Origin: an uncultured Bacteroidota bacterium
GTDB taxonomy: Bacteria; Bacteroidota; Bacteroidia; Bacteroidales; P3
Direction: 5' to 3'
DNA: 64,000 nt
Assembly (NCBI GenBank): GCA_902771735.1
Contig: CACXXO010000006.1
Span: forward strand, 1 to 64,000
Shown: positions 43,348 to 52,104 of the stretch, piece after piece
Numbering within the stretch: position 1 is the stretch's first letter
How the letters are laid out: each line of letters opens with the position of its first letter
Notes under the pieces: generated by a model
What the model saw: the letters and a program-made list of their open reading frames with translations, nothing else
Database searches by the model: none
Told to the model about the DNA's origin: nothing
Program-made: the position numbers and the translations under genes

Positions 43348-45671
43348 TATTTCTTCTTGCTCTTCTTCTTGCCCGAGTTGTTGATGATGTCCATGGCGTC
43401 GGCAAGGGTGAGTTTGAGCGGGTCGACACCCTTGGCCAGACGGAAGTTCTCTCCCTTGTAGGTCAGGTAGGGTCCGAAGCGGCCGATGTTGCTCATCACG
43501 GCCTCGCCGTCCTTCGTGCCGATCTCATGCGGGTAGATTTTCTTCAGTGCTTCTTTCTGCTCTTCGGCCTCGCGCTTCGTCTTGATGATTTCGATGGAGC
43601 GCTCGAGGGTCACCTCATACGGGTCGTCGTTCTTGCCGAGGGAGTAGAACTTGTTGTTGTGGCGCACGTAGGGTCCGAACTTGCCGATGCTCACCGTGAT
43701 GTCCTTCTCCTCGAACTGGCCCACGGTGCGGGGCAGCGTGAAGAGCTCGAGGGCTTCCTCCAGCGTGATGGTCTCGATGCTTTGGCCCTTCTTCATGCTC
43801 GCAAACAGCGGCTTCTCGTCTGTATTGGTCTCGCCAATCTGCACCAGTGTGCCGTAGCGGCCGATTTTGGCATAGACGTTCTTGCCGCTCTTGGGGTCGG
43901 TGCCAAGCAGGCGGCTGCCTGTCGTGCGCTGGCTTGTCTGCTGTGTCTGGCGTATGTTCTTGTGGAACGGCACATAGAAGCGGTCGATCACTTTGCGCCA
44001 TTCCTTCTTGCCGGCGGCAATCTCGTCGAAATCCTTCTCCACCGTGGCGGTGAAGTTATAGTCCATGATGTTGGAGAAGTGGTCCATGAGGAAGTCGTTG
44101 ACCACGCATCCGATGTCGGTGGGGAAGAGCTTGCCCTTCTCGGCATAGCCTTTCTCGACTTTCTCCGTACGCTTTATCTGGCCGCCCTTCAGCGTGAGAG
44201 CCACACTGTTGTGGGTCTCGCCTTCGCGGTCTTCTTTGATGATGTATTCGCGTTTGAGAATGGTGCTGATGGTGGGAGCGTAGGTCGACGGACGGCCGAT
44301 GCCCAGGTCTTCCAGTTTCTTCACCAGGCTCGCCTCTGTATAGCGTGGCGGGTGTTGCGTCCAGTGCTCGCTGGCCTCGCACACTTCCATCGAGAGGAGC
44401 GTGCCCTCCGGCAGGCGTGGCAACATCTTGTTGCCCTCGGTCTCGGGCTCGTCGTCGTCGGTGCTCTCGAGATAGACTTTCAAGAAGCCGTCGAATTTCA
44501 CCTGCTCGCCCGAGCACTGGAAGTTGTAGGCACCGCCGGTCGAGATTTCCATCTCGGTCTTCTCAATCTCGGCATCGGCCATCTGGCTGGCCACGGTGCG
44601 CTTCCATATGAGCTCGTAGAGGCGGCGCTGTGCGCTCTCGGCGTTGATGGTCTGGGCCGTCATGTCGGTGGGGCGAATGGCTTCGTGGGCCTCCTGGGCA
44701 CCTTTGGTCTTGGTTTGGTAGCGGCGTGTCTTCACATATTCGGCGCCGTATTGTGCCGAAATCTCCTTCTTGGCCATGCTGAGTGCCAGGTCGCTGAGGT
44801 TCACGCTGTCGGTACGCATGTAGGTGATGTATCCGCTCTCGTACAGCTGCTGTGCCACCTGCATCGTCCGGGCCACGCTGAAGCCCAGCTTGCGGCTTGC
44901 CTCCTGCTGGAGGGTCGAAGTGGTGAAGGGCGGTGCGGGAGTGCGGTGGGCGGGCTTGGTCTCGATTTTGCTCACCTTGAAGCTGCCGCCCGCGAGGCTT
45001 TGGAGGAATGCCTCGGCCTCGGCCTCCACCTCGAAGTGGCGGCTCAACTCGGCACTGAGCATCTTCTGGCTGTCCACGGGGCGGAACTGGGCCGTCACGC
45101 GGAAATAGGGTTTGCTCTCGAAGGCCTTGATTTCGTTCTCGCGCTCCACGATAAGGCGCACGGCGACACTCTGCACACGGCCGGCGCTGAGGGCGGGTTT
45201 GATTTTGCTCCACAGGATGGGGCTGATTTCGTAACCCACCAGACGGTCGAGCACGCGGCGCGCCTGCTGGGCGTCGACAAGGTTCATGTCGATGTGGCGC
45301 GGATTCTCGATGGCATGGAGTATGGCCGTCTTGGTGATTTCGTTGAAAACGATGCGCTGCGTTGTCTCGGGGTTGAGTTTCAGCGTCTCCTGCAGGTGCC
45401 ATGCGATGGCCTCTCCCTCGCGGTCCTCATCGGATGCGAGCCACACCTTCTCGGCGCTCTTCACCGCTTTCTGCAGCTCGTTGACAAGGCTCCGCTTGTC
45501 CTCGCTGATTTGATACTGGGGCTGATAGTCAGCCTCCACGTCAATACTCATCTCCTTCTTCGCCAGGTCGCGTATGTGACCGTAGCTCGACTTGACCGTG
45601 TAGTCCTTGCCGAGAAATTTCTCGATGGTCTTCGCTTTGGCTGGCGACTCAACTATTACAAGATTCTTCAT
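43347..45671 (-). CDS. topA: DNA topoisomerase I
   Basis: 774 residues. MKNLVIVESPAKAKTIEKFL and the TOPRIM acidic cluster WLASDEDREGEAIAWHL are followed by the relaxation domain with the active-site tyrosine in GYITYMRTDSVNLSD (about Y284). The C-terminal region carries topoisomerase C-repeats without zinc-finger cysteines (IGRFGPYLTYKGENFRLAKG and similar) and a Lys-rich end. It relaxes negative supercoils. It is the first gene of a seven-gene minus-strand unit ending at mltG. Confidence 0.97.
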   Translation of the reverse strand: MKNLVIVESPAKAKTIEKFLGKDYTVKSSYGHIRDLAKKEMSIDVEADYQPQYQISEDKRSLVNELQKAVKSAEKVWLASDEDREGEAIAWHLQETLKLNPETTQRIVFNEITKTAILHAIENPRHIDMNLVDAQQARRVLDRLVGYEISPILWSKIKPALSAGRVQSVAVRLIVERENEIKAFESKPYFRVTAQFRPVDSQKMLSAELSRHFEVEAEAEAFLQSLAGGSFKVSKIETKPAHRTPAPPFTTSTLQQEASRKLGFSVARTMQVAQQLYESGYITYMRTDSVNLSDLALSMAKKEISAQYGAEYVKTRRYQTKTKGAQEAHEAIRPTDMTAQTINAESAQRRLYELIWKRTVASQMADAEIEKTEMEISTGGAYNFQCSGEQVKFDGFLKVYLESTDDDEPETEGNKMLPRLPEGTLLSMEVCEASEHWTQHPPRYTEASLVKKLEDLGIGRPSTYAPTISTILKREYIIKEDREGETHNSVALTLKGGQIKRTEKVEKGYAEKGKLFPTDIGCVVNDFLMDHFSNIMDYNFTATVEKDFDEIAAGKKEWRKVIDRFYVPFHKNIRQTQQTSQRTTGSRLLGTDPKSGKNVYAKIGRYGTLVQIGETNTDEKPLFASMKKGQSIETITLEEALELFTLPRTVGQFEEKDITVSIGKFGPYVRHNNKFYSLGKNDDPYEVTLERSIEIIKTKREAEEQKEALKKIYPHEIGTKDGEAVMSNIGRFGPYLTYKGENFRLAKGVDPLKLTLADAMDIINNSGKKKSKKK

Positions 45672-45864
45672 AAATATGTTTGTTTTATTTTTTTATTCGA
45701 TTTTTAAACACACTAACGTAAATATATATTATTTATTGTTTGTGCGCGAAAGAAAAACTTCCTTTTTTTTATAAAAACCGCATAGGGCGCTATTTTACAG
45801 GGTGTTATATAATGCAATAAATTTTTTGAAAAATTCAAAAAAATGCCTTGGAAAGCCCGTTTCC

Positions 45865-45984
45865 AACTGCCTGATTATTAGTACCAACTCCGTATCAACT
45901 CCGACCCAACTCCGTACCAACTCCGACCCATGTCCGACTACGGTCGGAGATGATACGGCGGAGGTACGGTGACGGTACGTTTTT
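45865..45984 (+). repeat. Dispersed 11-bp-iterated palindromic element, copy 5
   Basis: The most regular copy. Plus orientation: AACTGCCTGATTATTAGTAC, then AACTCCGTATC, AACTCCGACCC, AACTCCGTACC, AACTCCGACCC, the centre TCCGACTACGGTCGGA (45933-45948), and the other arm GATACGGCGGAGGTACGG ending GGTACGTTTTT. Units alternate between CCGTA and CCGAC forms, giving a 22-bp super-period. It lies in the 498-bp gap between divergent topA and the DUF3276 gene; the rest of the gap is AT-rich with no other gene seen. Confidence 0.92.
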
Positions 45985-46130
45985 CGGCCCCGGGGTGTTG
46001 CTTTCCCACCTGTCCTGGAGAAAAAAATGTGGGGGCGGACAATATTCTGAGGTTTTGGCCGTTACGATAATTAAATCGCGTGTGTTGAAAACTTTTTTGG
46101 CCGAAAACACTCCGTTTGTAAAAAATTAAC

Positions 46131-46138
46131 TATTTTTG
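46131..46138 (+). promoter_or_regulatory. Candidate -7 promoter element of the DUF3276-par operon
   Basis: TATTTTTG followed by CAGCC, 31 nt before ATG 46170. TTTG strings occur at 46096 and 46115, neither at the 19-20 bp spacing. Confidence 0.55.
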
Positions 46139-46169
46139 CAGCCAAATTTAACGTAATAAAATATTGAGT

Positions 46170-46508
46170 ATGGACAACAAAGAGCAAAGAAAAGAAGAAC
46201 TGTACAGCCAGGCCATTCCCGCCGGCAAACGCAGATATTTCTTCGATGTGAAAGAGACCCGCGGAGGAGACAAGTTTATTACCATTACCGAAAGCCGCAA
46301 ACTGTTCGACAACAACACCGGCGAAGTCTATTTCGAGAAAAACAAGATGTTCCTTTACAAGGAGGATTTCGACAAGTTCCGTCAGGGCCTCAACAATGCC
46401 TTCTCGTTCATCGAGACCGGCATCGTGCCGCCCCCCGTGGTTGTCGAGGACAACTGGCACGGCGACAACGTCGACAGCAAACTTGAAGAAATTGACTTTA
46501 AGTTTTAA
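46170..46508 (+). CDS. DUF3276 family PUR-alpha-like protein
   Basis: 112 residues from ATG 46170 (MDNKEQRKEELYSQAIPAGK). KRRYFFDVKETRGGDKFITI and KNKMFLYKEDFDKFRQGLNN match the PUR-like beta-beta-beta-alpha fold of DUF3276; the structurally known relative from Borrelia binds nucleic acid. A nucleic-acid-binding role is an inference from family. It is first in a unit followed by parA after 6 nt. Confidence 0.88.
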   Translation: MDNKEQRKEELYSQAIPAGKRRYFFDVKETRGGDKFITITESRKLFDNNTGEVYFEKNKMFLYKEDFDKFRQGLNNAFSFIETGIVPPPVVVEDNWHGDNVDSKLEEIDFKF

Positions 46509-46514
46509 GGACCG

Positions 46515-47285
46515 ATGGCAAAGATAATTTCCATCGCCAACCAGAAGGGCGGGGTGGGGAAGACCACCACGGCGGTGAACCTCAGCGCTGCTCTGGCAGT
46601 GCTCGAGAAGAAGGTGCTGCTGGTTGACTGCGACCCGCAGGCCAACGCCACCTCCGGCCTCGGCATCAACCCCGACGAGCTCGAAAAGAGCGTCTACGAC
46701 TGCATCCTCGGCCAGGCCAAGGTGCAGGATGTCATCGTCGAGACCGACACGCCCAACCTTGACCTCCTGCCCACGCGCATCGACCTGGTGGGCGCCGAGG
46801 TGGAACTCATCAACGAGAAGGGCCGCGAGCAGTTCCTCGCACGCACCCTTGAACCGCTGCGCGAGAACTACGATTTCATCATCATCGACTGCTCGCCGTC
46901 GTTGGGTCTCATCACCATCAACGCCCTCACGGCCAGCGATTCCGTCATTATTCCCATCCAGAGCGAGTATTTCGCCCTCGAGGGGCTGGGCAAGCTGCTC
47001 AACACGGTGCGCATCGTGCAGACCCGCCTCAATCCCAAGCTCTCCATCGAAGGGCTGCTCATCACCATGTACGACAACCGTCTGCGCCTGGCGCGCCAGG
47101 TGGTCGAGGATGTGCGCGGACATTTCAAACAGATGGTTTTCGACACACTCATCTACCGCAACACCAAGCTCGCCGAAGCCCCCTCCTACGGCAAGAGCAT
47201 CATCATGCATGACGCGGCCTGTGTCGGAGCCGTCAACTACCTCAACCTTGCACAGGAGATTCTCCAGCGCAACAAAATGAAATAG
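46515..47285 (+). CDS. parA: Chromosome partitioning ATPase ParA/Soj
   Basis: 256 residues. Deviant Walker A NQKGGVGKTTTAVNLSAAL, LVDCDPQANATSGLG, and IIDCSPSLGLITINALTASD. It lacks the N-terminal DNA-binding extension of plasmid ParA proteins, so it is the chromosomal Soj type. With ParB it segregates origins. It is followed by parB after 3 nt, so the replication origin may be nearby on the chromosome; no parS was recognised in the window. Confidence 0.96.
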   Translation: MAKIISIANQKGGVGKTTTAVNLSAALAVLEKKVLLVDCDPQANATSGLGINPDELEKSVYDCILGQAKVQDVIVETDTPNLDLLPTRIDLVGAEVELINEKGREQFLARTLEPLRENYDFIIIDCSPSLGLITINALTASDSVIIPIQSEYFALEGLGKLLNTVRIVQTRLNPKLSIEGLLITMYDNRLRLARQVVEDVRGHFKQMVFDTLIYRNTKLAEAPSYGKSIIMHDAACVGAVNYLNLAQEILQRNKMK

Positions 47286-47288
47286 CCT

Positions 47289-48164
47289 ATGACAGCAAAA
47301 AAGAGCGGAGGTCTGGGCCGCGGACTGAGTTCCATACTGCCCGACACGAAGGATTTCGAGATGGCCAACACCGTCACCGCCGCCATCAGCACCATACCCC
47401 TCGACAAGATTGTGTCCAATCCCTACCAGCCCCGCAAGGAGTTCTCCGAGGAGGCCCTCGAGGAACTGGCACAGTCCATACGCCAGCAGGGCGTCATCAC
47501 CCCTGTCACGGTGCGCAGGATGCCTGACGGCACCTACCAGCTCATTGCCGGCGAGCGTCGTACGCGCGCCTCGCAGATGGCGGGCCTGAAGGAAATCCCG
47601 GCCTATGTCCGTGTGGCCACCGACAACCAGATGATGGAGATGGCCCTGGTGGAGAACATCCAACGAGAGAATCTCGGCGCCATCGAGGTGGCCCTGGCTT
47701 ACAAGGCCCTCATCGAGGAATGCCGCCTGACACACGACCAGCTTAGCGAGAAGGTGGGCAAGAACCGCTCCACCATCACCAACTACCTGCGCCTGCTCAA
47801 CCTGCCGGCCGAGACCCAGCTGGCGTTGAGCAAAGATGAGATCAGCATGGCCCATGCCCGTGCCTTGGCCGGAGTGGAGGACATCACATTGCACCTCGAG
47901 ATTCTCCATGCCATCATCGACCGCCACCTCTCGGTCCATCAGGCCGAAGAGATGGCCAAAAATGCCAAAAAGAAACCTGTGGCGCCCACCGCACGGAAGC
48001 GCGGCGAGCTGCCGTCGTCCTACCTCGCGGCGCAGAGCCGCCTGAAGGAACGCCTCCAGTCGAGTGTCGAAATCAAACGCTCGCAGCGCGGCAAAGGGGC
48101 ACTGACAATACTCTTCAACTCCGACAAGGACTTCGAGCGAATCATTCAACTGCTGGAGAAGTAG
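47289..48164 (+). CDS. parB: Chromosome partitioning protein ParB/Spo0J
   Basis: 291 residues. The N-terminal CTPase fold includes IVSNPYQPRKEFSEEALEEL and the catalytic loop LIAGERRTRASQMAGL; MMEMALVENIQRENLGAIEV leads to the HTH (LTHDQLSEKVGKNRSTITNY); the C-terminal dimer region ends FNSDKDFERIIQLLE. ParB binds parS and spreads as a CTP-dependent clamp. It stops 1 nt before the DUF5683 gene. Confidence 0.96.
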   Translation: MTAKKSGGLGRGLSSILPDTKDFEMANTVTAAISTIPLDKIVSNPYQPRKEFSEEALEELAQSIRQQGVITPVTVRRMPDGTYQLIAGERRTRASQMAGLKEIPAYVRVATDNQMMEMALVENIQRENLGAIEVALAYKALIEECRLTHDQLSEKVGKNRSTITNYLRLLNLPAETQLALSKDEISMAHARALAGVEDITLHLEILHAIIDRHLSVHQAEEMAKNAKKKPVAPTARKRGELPSSYLAAQSRLKERLQSSVEIKRSQRGKGALTILFNSDKDFERIIQLLEK

Positions 48165-48165
48165 G

Positions 48166-48750
48166 ATGATGAACGGGGAGAGAGGAAAGTGGAAAGCGGT
48201 GGTGCTGGCGTGCGTCAGCATCGCTTTCCTTTTTTCACATCCCCTGTCGGCCCAGCAGATGGAGATGCGGCAACCTCCGGAGGTGAAGACCGTGGAGGTA
48301 CCCAAAGAACATTCGGCCAACAAGGCATTGCTGCTGTCGCTCATCCCCGGTGCCGGCCAGATCTATAACGGCCAGGCGTGGAAGGTCCCCGTAATCTATG
48401 GCGCTTTTGCCGGCATGGGCTATCTTATACATTATAATTACACGCGCATGGCGATGTTCAAGGACGAGTATCTCTATCGCGTCAACCACAACGACACTCC
48501 CGACCTCGCCGACTATGCCTCCTATCCAACGTCGAGCATCTATAGCCTCTACAACTCCTACAACCGTGATTTCCAGCTGATGATTATCATCTCCGTGGGC
48601 ATCTATGCGCTCAACCTTATCGACGCCTACGTTTTCGGACATCTCTATGACTTCCAGATCGACGACAACCTCAGCCTCGCCCTCACACCGGCGGTGGTGC
48701 CCACAGGCTTGGGTTTCCAGCCTACGATGGGTGTGACACTGAGGTTCTGA
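48166..48750 (+). CDS. DUF5683 membrane protein
   Basis: 194 residues (start ATG 48166; ATG 48169 also possible). Signal-like N-terminus ending LSAQQ, then KALLLSLIPGAGQIYNGQAW, the TM2-like/DUF5683 signature, two or three further membrane stretches, and a Tyr-rich central loop. In Bacteroidota this family is often encoded after parAB, as here. Function unknown. Confidence 0.82.
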   Translation: MMNGERGKWKAVVLACVSIAFLFSHPLSAQQMEMRQPPEVKTVEVPKEHSANKALLLSLIPGAGQIYNGQAWKVPVIYGAFAGMGYLIHYNYTRMAMFKDEYLYRVNHNDTPDLADYASYPTSSIYSLYNSYNRDFQLMIIISVGIYALNLIDAYVFGHLYDFQIDDNLSLALTPAVVPTGLGFQPTMGVTLRF

Positions 48751-48843
48751 GGACTTTTGGTCTCCCGGACTTTTACCCTTCTTGTACAATAAAAAAGAAA
48801 ACATCACGTTACAATAAGCAAATAACACAAAAACAAACACACA

Positions 48844-49548
48844 ATGATGAATCCTCTGTTAATGCTTCAAACCGATTCTGCCATGCAGGCAGTCGAGACC
48901 GTGGCCGACGTTGCCAAGCCCGAGAACATCACCATCTGGGACATGGCCGTCAGCGGCGGGTGGATTATGGTGGTGCTGGCGTTGCTGCTGGTGCTTGCCA
49001 TCTACATCTTCATTGAGCGCTACCTCACCCTCAGCGCCGCCCTCAAGGGCGAGTCCGACAATGTCTTCATGAACAACATCCGCCAGTATGTCCATGAGGG
49101 CAATATCGAGGAGGCCCGCGCCCTCTCGAAACAGACCCCCACGCCGCTGGGCCGCATGATAGACAAAGGTTTCTCTCGTCTGGGCCGTCCGCTGCCCGAC
49201 ATCCAGGCTGCCATCGAGAATGAGGGCCAGCTCGAAGTGGCCAACCTCGAGCGCCGTGTCTCCCTTGTGGCCACTGTGGCATCCCTCGGACCCATGATTG
49301 GTTTCCTTGGCACCGTGGTTGGCATGATTGCCGCTTTCCAGGAAATGGCCCACGCCGGCAATAACATTGATATCCAGATGCTCGCATCGGGCATCTATAC
49401 CGCCATGGTGACCACCGTCGGCGGTCTCATTGTCGGCATCATCTGCTACTTCCTCCACAACATCCTCGTTACCCGCATCAACAAAGTGGTCTTCGAACTC
49501 GAGGTGCGTGCCAACGAATTCATGGACCTGCTGCATGAACCTGCATAA
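48844..49548 (+). CDS. exbB: MotA/TolQ/ExbB proton channel protein
   Basis: 234 residues with three membrane helices (about 35-58, 140-165 and 185-210). VSLVATVASLGPMIGFLGTV and AGNNIDIQMLASGIYTAMVT are the conserved core of the ExbB/TolQ family. It forms the proton-driven motor with ExbD and TonB, encoded directly downstream (11 nt, then 3 nt). It could energise TonB-dependent receptors or serve as the Tol-like system. Confidence 0.92.
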   Translation: MMNPLLMLQTDSAMQAVETVADVAKPENITIWDMAVSGGWIMVVLALLLVLAIYIFIERYLTLSAALKGESDNVFMNNIRQYVHEGNIEEARALSKQTPTPLGRMIDKGFSRLGRPLPDIQAAIENEGQLEVANLERRVSLVATVASLGPMIGFLGTVVGMIAAFQEMAHAGNNIDIQMLASGIYTAMVTTVGGLIVGIICYFLHNILVTRINKVVFELEVRANEFMDLLHEPA

Positions 49549-49559
49549 ATCCTGTCGTT

Positions 49560-49976
49560 ATGATTAAGACTCGCAATCAAATCAAGATTGAGACCTCGTC
49601 GTCGTCGATGTCCGACTTGGTGTTCCTGCTGCTCATCTTTTTCATGATAACCTCGACACTCATCGCCCCCAACGCGGTGAAGTTGATGCTCCCCGAGAGT
49701 TCGAGCCGCACCATGGCCAAGCAGAACGTCACTGTCTATATCGACCGCGAGCATAATTTCTATGTTGGTGAGACGGCGGTGCCTGTCGCCGATCTGCAGC
49801 GCAACATCGAGGCCGGTATCGAGGCCGGTGTCACCGATGCCTGTGTGGTGCTTCGTGCCGACAAGGACGTGCCGGTGCAGGATGTTGTCAACGTCATCGA
49901 TGCCGTCAACAACATCAACAATGCCACGGGTACAAAGCACAAAGTCATCCTGGCCACCTCACCCAAACAGCAGTAA
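49560..49976 (+). CDS. exbD: ExbD/TolR biopolymer transport protein
   Basis: 138 residues. One N-terminal helix (about 18-36, SDLVFLLLIFFMITSTLI) with the Asp expected for proton coupling, then the periplasmic domain with VTVYIDREHNFYVGETAVPV and VVLRADKDVPVQDVVNVIDA. It is a single ExbD here, whereas many Bacteroidota loci carry two. Confidence 0.92.
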   Translation: MIKTRNQIKIETSSSSMSDLVFLLLIFFMITSTLIAPNAVKLMLPESSSRTMAKQNVTVYIDREHNFYVGETAVPVADLQRNIEAGIEAGVTDACVVLRADKDVPVQDVVNVIDAVNNINNATGTKHKVILATSPKQQ

Positions 49977-49979
49977 GTC

Positions 49980-50726
49980 ATGAATCCCAAGCTCATATCC
50001 GGAATCTGTACGACGGCGATAGTGTTGCTGGCTATGTTGCTCATGAGCCTGAACATCTTCGCCTACGAGCCGCCCGACCCGCCCATCCCCGAGGAGGGTG
50101 TCGAGGTGAACCTCGGCGACTCTGACTTTGGCTTCGGCGACAGCCCCGAGCCCGCCTCGGAGGCTACCAGCTATGCCCCTCCCGCTTCGCAGGAACAGGT
50201 CATCAGCCAGCGCACCGAGCCCACGGTGCCCGTCCCGTCGAGTCCCCAGCCGGGCAACGTCACCAACCCCGCGGCCGAAACCAAGCCGCAGCCCGAAAAC
50301 AAGGAGCCTGAAATCAACAAGAACGCCCTCTTCCCCGGCAAGCGCAACCAGAACAGCGGCGGCGGCAGCCAGGGTGTCACCCAAGGCAACGGCAACCAGG
50401 GCAAGCCCGACGGCAACCCCAACAGCAGTAACTACACGGGTAACGGTGGTACCGGCAACGGCAACTTCTCGCTCAAGGGGCGCTCGGCGGTATCGCTTCC
50501 CAAGCCCGAGTACAACTCGAACCAGCAGGGCAAGATAGTGGTACGTATATGGGTCGATCAGCAGGGTAAGGTGACTCGTGTCGAGGCCCCGTGGAAAGAG
50601 TCGACCATCACTACCGGAGCCCTCGTCGATCAGGCCAAGGCGGCTGCCAAGCGGGCCCGTTTCAATGCCTCCTCCACAGCCCCTGAAGAACAGATTGGCA
50701 CCATTACTTATATCTTCAAGATTTAA
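49980..50726 (+). CDS. tonB: TonB-family energy transducer
   Basis: 248 residues. An N-terminal membrane helix (about 6-28) is followed by a long Pro/Gln/Asn/Gly-rich periplasmic linker (to about 160, including GGGSQGVTQGNGNQGKPDGN) and a TonB-like C-terminal domain in which GKIVVRIWVDQQGKVTRVEA and GTITYIFKI can be seen. It would couple the ExbBD motor to outer-membrane receptors. It shares one base with the S4 gene (TAATG). Confidence 0.88.
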   Translation: MNPKLISGICTTAIVLLAMLLMSLNIFAYEPPDPPIPEEGVEVNLGDSDFGFGDSPEPASEATSYAPPASQEQVISQRTEPTVPVPSSPQPGNVTNPAAETKPQPENKEPEINKNALFPGKRNQNSGGGSQGVTQGNGNQGKPDGNPNSSNYTGNGGTGNGNFSLKGRSAVSLPKPEYNSNQQGKIVVRIWVDQQGKVTRVEAPWKESTITTGALVDQAKAAAKRARFNASSTAPEEQIGTITYIFKI

Positions 50727-51097
50727 TGCGACTCGACAAATACCTCTGGGCGGTGCGTCTCTACAAGACGCGTTCGTTGGCGGCCGACGCCTGCCAATGC
50801 GGCAAGGTGAAGATGACCTCCGACGGGCGAGAGTTGAAACCGTCGCACGAGGTGAAGGAGGGTGAGCGCTATAGCCTCAACCTCGACCAACTGCACAAAG
50901 AGATAGAAGTCCTCGCCATCCCGCCCAACCGCGTTGGCGCTCCTTTGGTGCAGGGCTTTATGATTGACCGCACCCCCGAAGAGGAATACGAGCGCATTCG
51001 CATGGCGCGCCAGTATGCCTTTGAGAAACGCGACCGCGGCGTAGGCCGTCCCACCAAGCGTGAGCGCCGTGATATCGAACGATTCAAATACGAGTGA
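50726..51097 (+). CDS. S4-domain RNA-binding protein (HslR/RqcP type)
   Basis: 123 residues. An N-terminal S4 domain (MRLDKYLWAVRLYKTRSLAA, CGKVKMTSDGRELKPSHEVK) and a basic C-terminus (GVGRPTKRERRDIERFKYE). The family contains Hsp15/HslR, which binds free 50S subunits carrying nascent chains. It is coupled to tonB by a one-base overlap. Between its stop and the sigma gene are 87 bp with two small palindromes. Confidence 0.88.
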   Translation: MRLDKYLWAVRLYKTRSLAADACQCGKVKMTSDGRELKPSHEVKEGERYSLNLDQLHKEIEVLAIPPNRVGAPLVQGFMIDRTPEEEYERIRMARQYAFEKRDRGVGRPTKRERRDIERFKYE

Positions 51098-51132
51098 AAA
51101 ATATTTTTCCGCAGAAAAAAAATATTTTTCCG
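51096..51132 (+). promoter_or_regulatory. Candidate operator: two AT-rich palindromes 21 bp apart upstream of the ECF sigma gene
   Basis: GAAAAATATTTTTC at 51096-51109 is a perfect palindrome, and its core AAAAATATTTTT recurs at 51118-51129; both are followed by CCG, so the pair is also a 21-bp direct repeat. The spacing of two helical turns, 50-90 bp before the sigma start, fits a dimer-binding or autoregulatory site. It could also be a simple AT-rich terminator after the S4 gene. Confidence 0.4.
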
Positions 51133-51184
51133 AAAAATTTGCAAGAAAACATATTCATTGAGTACCTAATAACGAATCGAGCCA

Positions 51185-51718
51185 GTGGAAGACAAAGAGA
51201 TAGTCGAACGGATCCTTGCCGGAGACACCGAACGGTATTCCGAGATAGTGCGCCGCTATCAGCAAATAGTGGCCAACCTAACCTACAAGCTCTGCGGCAC
51301 ACGCCTTGACACGGAGGAGGTTACCCAACAGGTCTTCGTCGAACTCTACATGGCTCTGCCGCGCTTCCGCTTCGATTCGAAGTTGAGTTCTTTCATCTAC
51401 CGCATCACAGTCAACACCGTCTGCAAGATGCTGAACAAGAGCAAGCGCTTTGTCAGCAGCGACGAACTGGAGAATCCCCGCGAGGAGGTGTCGTCAGATC
51501 GCAATGCCGAGCAGGAGATTATCCATCAGGAGCAACTCGACCAGCTTCGCATCGCCATCGGACACCTCAAGGACGAGCAGCGCACCGCCCTGGTGCTCTA
51601 CACCTTCGAGGACTTCTCCTACCAGCAGATTGCCGATGTCATGCAGTGTACGCTCGCCAAGGTGGAATCGCTCATCTTCCGCGCCAAAAAGAATTTGGCC
51701 AAAGAGGTAAAACGCTAA
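51185..51718 (+). CDS. ECF-type RNA polymerase sigma factor
   Basis: 177 residues, GTG start at 51185. Region 2 includes NLTYKLCGTRLDTEEVTQQV and FRFDSKLSSFIYRITVNTVC; region 4 has LRIAIGHLKDEQRTALVLYT and FSYQQIADVMQCTLAKVESL. It directs RNA polymerase to a small regulon, typically an envelope response. It is followed by a one-helix protein (16 nt) and a Spy/CpxP-like exported protein, the arrangement of a sigma, anti-sigma and sensor. No anti-sigma motif was proven. Confidence 0.9.
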   Translation: MEDKEIVERILAGDTERYSEIVRRYQQIVANLTYKLCGTRLDTEEVTQQVFVELYMALPRFRFDSKLSSFIYRITVNTVCKMLNKSKRFVSSDELENPREEVSSDRNAEQEIIHQEQLDQLRIAIGHLKDEQRTALVLYTFEDFSYQQIADVMQCTLAKVESLIFRAKKNLAKEVKR

Positions 51719-51734
51719 AGTTAAACAAAAACCG

Positions 51735-52091
51735 ATGAATATAGACGAACAATTACAGGAACTCTCTCGCCAGACTTGCCCCAAGCAGGTCGACGTTGTC
51801 GACGCCGTGATGGCCCAGGTGCGCCAACACCCCTACATGATTAACAATTCCCTTGGCGACACTGCCACACAGTCATCCGGCCACCGCAAGGTCATTTGGC
51901 GCCGCATAGCCCTCACCGCCGCTGCCGCCGCTGTTGCCGTGGTGGTGTTCAACATTTCCCTCCGCCCCTCCTACAACGAGGAGCAGATAGGCGACATGGT
52001 GGCCTATGTATCCGATTATGACTACTATTCCTCTGTCGAAGAATTGGCTGCCAACCCCATAGAATTCATTTACGAAGATTACGAAGAATAA
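51735..52091 (+). CDS. Single-helix membrane protein, candidate anti-sigma factor
   Basis: 118 residues. A soluble N-terminal part (MNIDEQLQELSRQTCPKQVD) precedes one membrane helix (about 58-75, ALTAAAAAVAVVVFNISL) and an acidic, Tyr-rich C-terminus (SDYDYYSSVEEL, ending EDYEE). Position right after an ECF sigma gene and the cytosol-helix-outside layout suggest an anti-sigma factor, but the zinc-binding HxxxCxxC motif is absent; only a lone Cys is seen. Placement is the main evidence. Confidence 0.65.
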   Translation: MNIDEQLQELSRQTCPKQVDVVDAVMAQVRQHPYMINNSLGDTATQSSGHRKVIWRRIALTAAAAAVAVVVFNISLRPSYNEEQIGDMVAYVSDYDYYSSVEELAANPIEFIYEDYEE

Positions 52092-52104
52092 AAAAAACAT
52101 AGCC

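Noticed and set aside
43527..45707. Long plus-strand open frame (726 codons) opposite topA
   Set aside because: Antisense shadow; topA is complete with all motifs.
45865..45984. Tandem units considered as a CRISPR array
   Set aside because: Units are 11 bp with no unique spacers, the array inverts at its centre, and no cas genes are present.
46164..48164. parS site near parAB
   Set aside because: No TGTTNCACGTGNAACA-like palindrome was found by reading; the few CACGTG strings in the window lack matching flanks.
46071..48344. Long minus-strand open frame (757 codons) opposite DUF3276, parA and parB
   Set aside because: Antisense shadow of three well-supported genes, with no family features.
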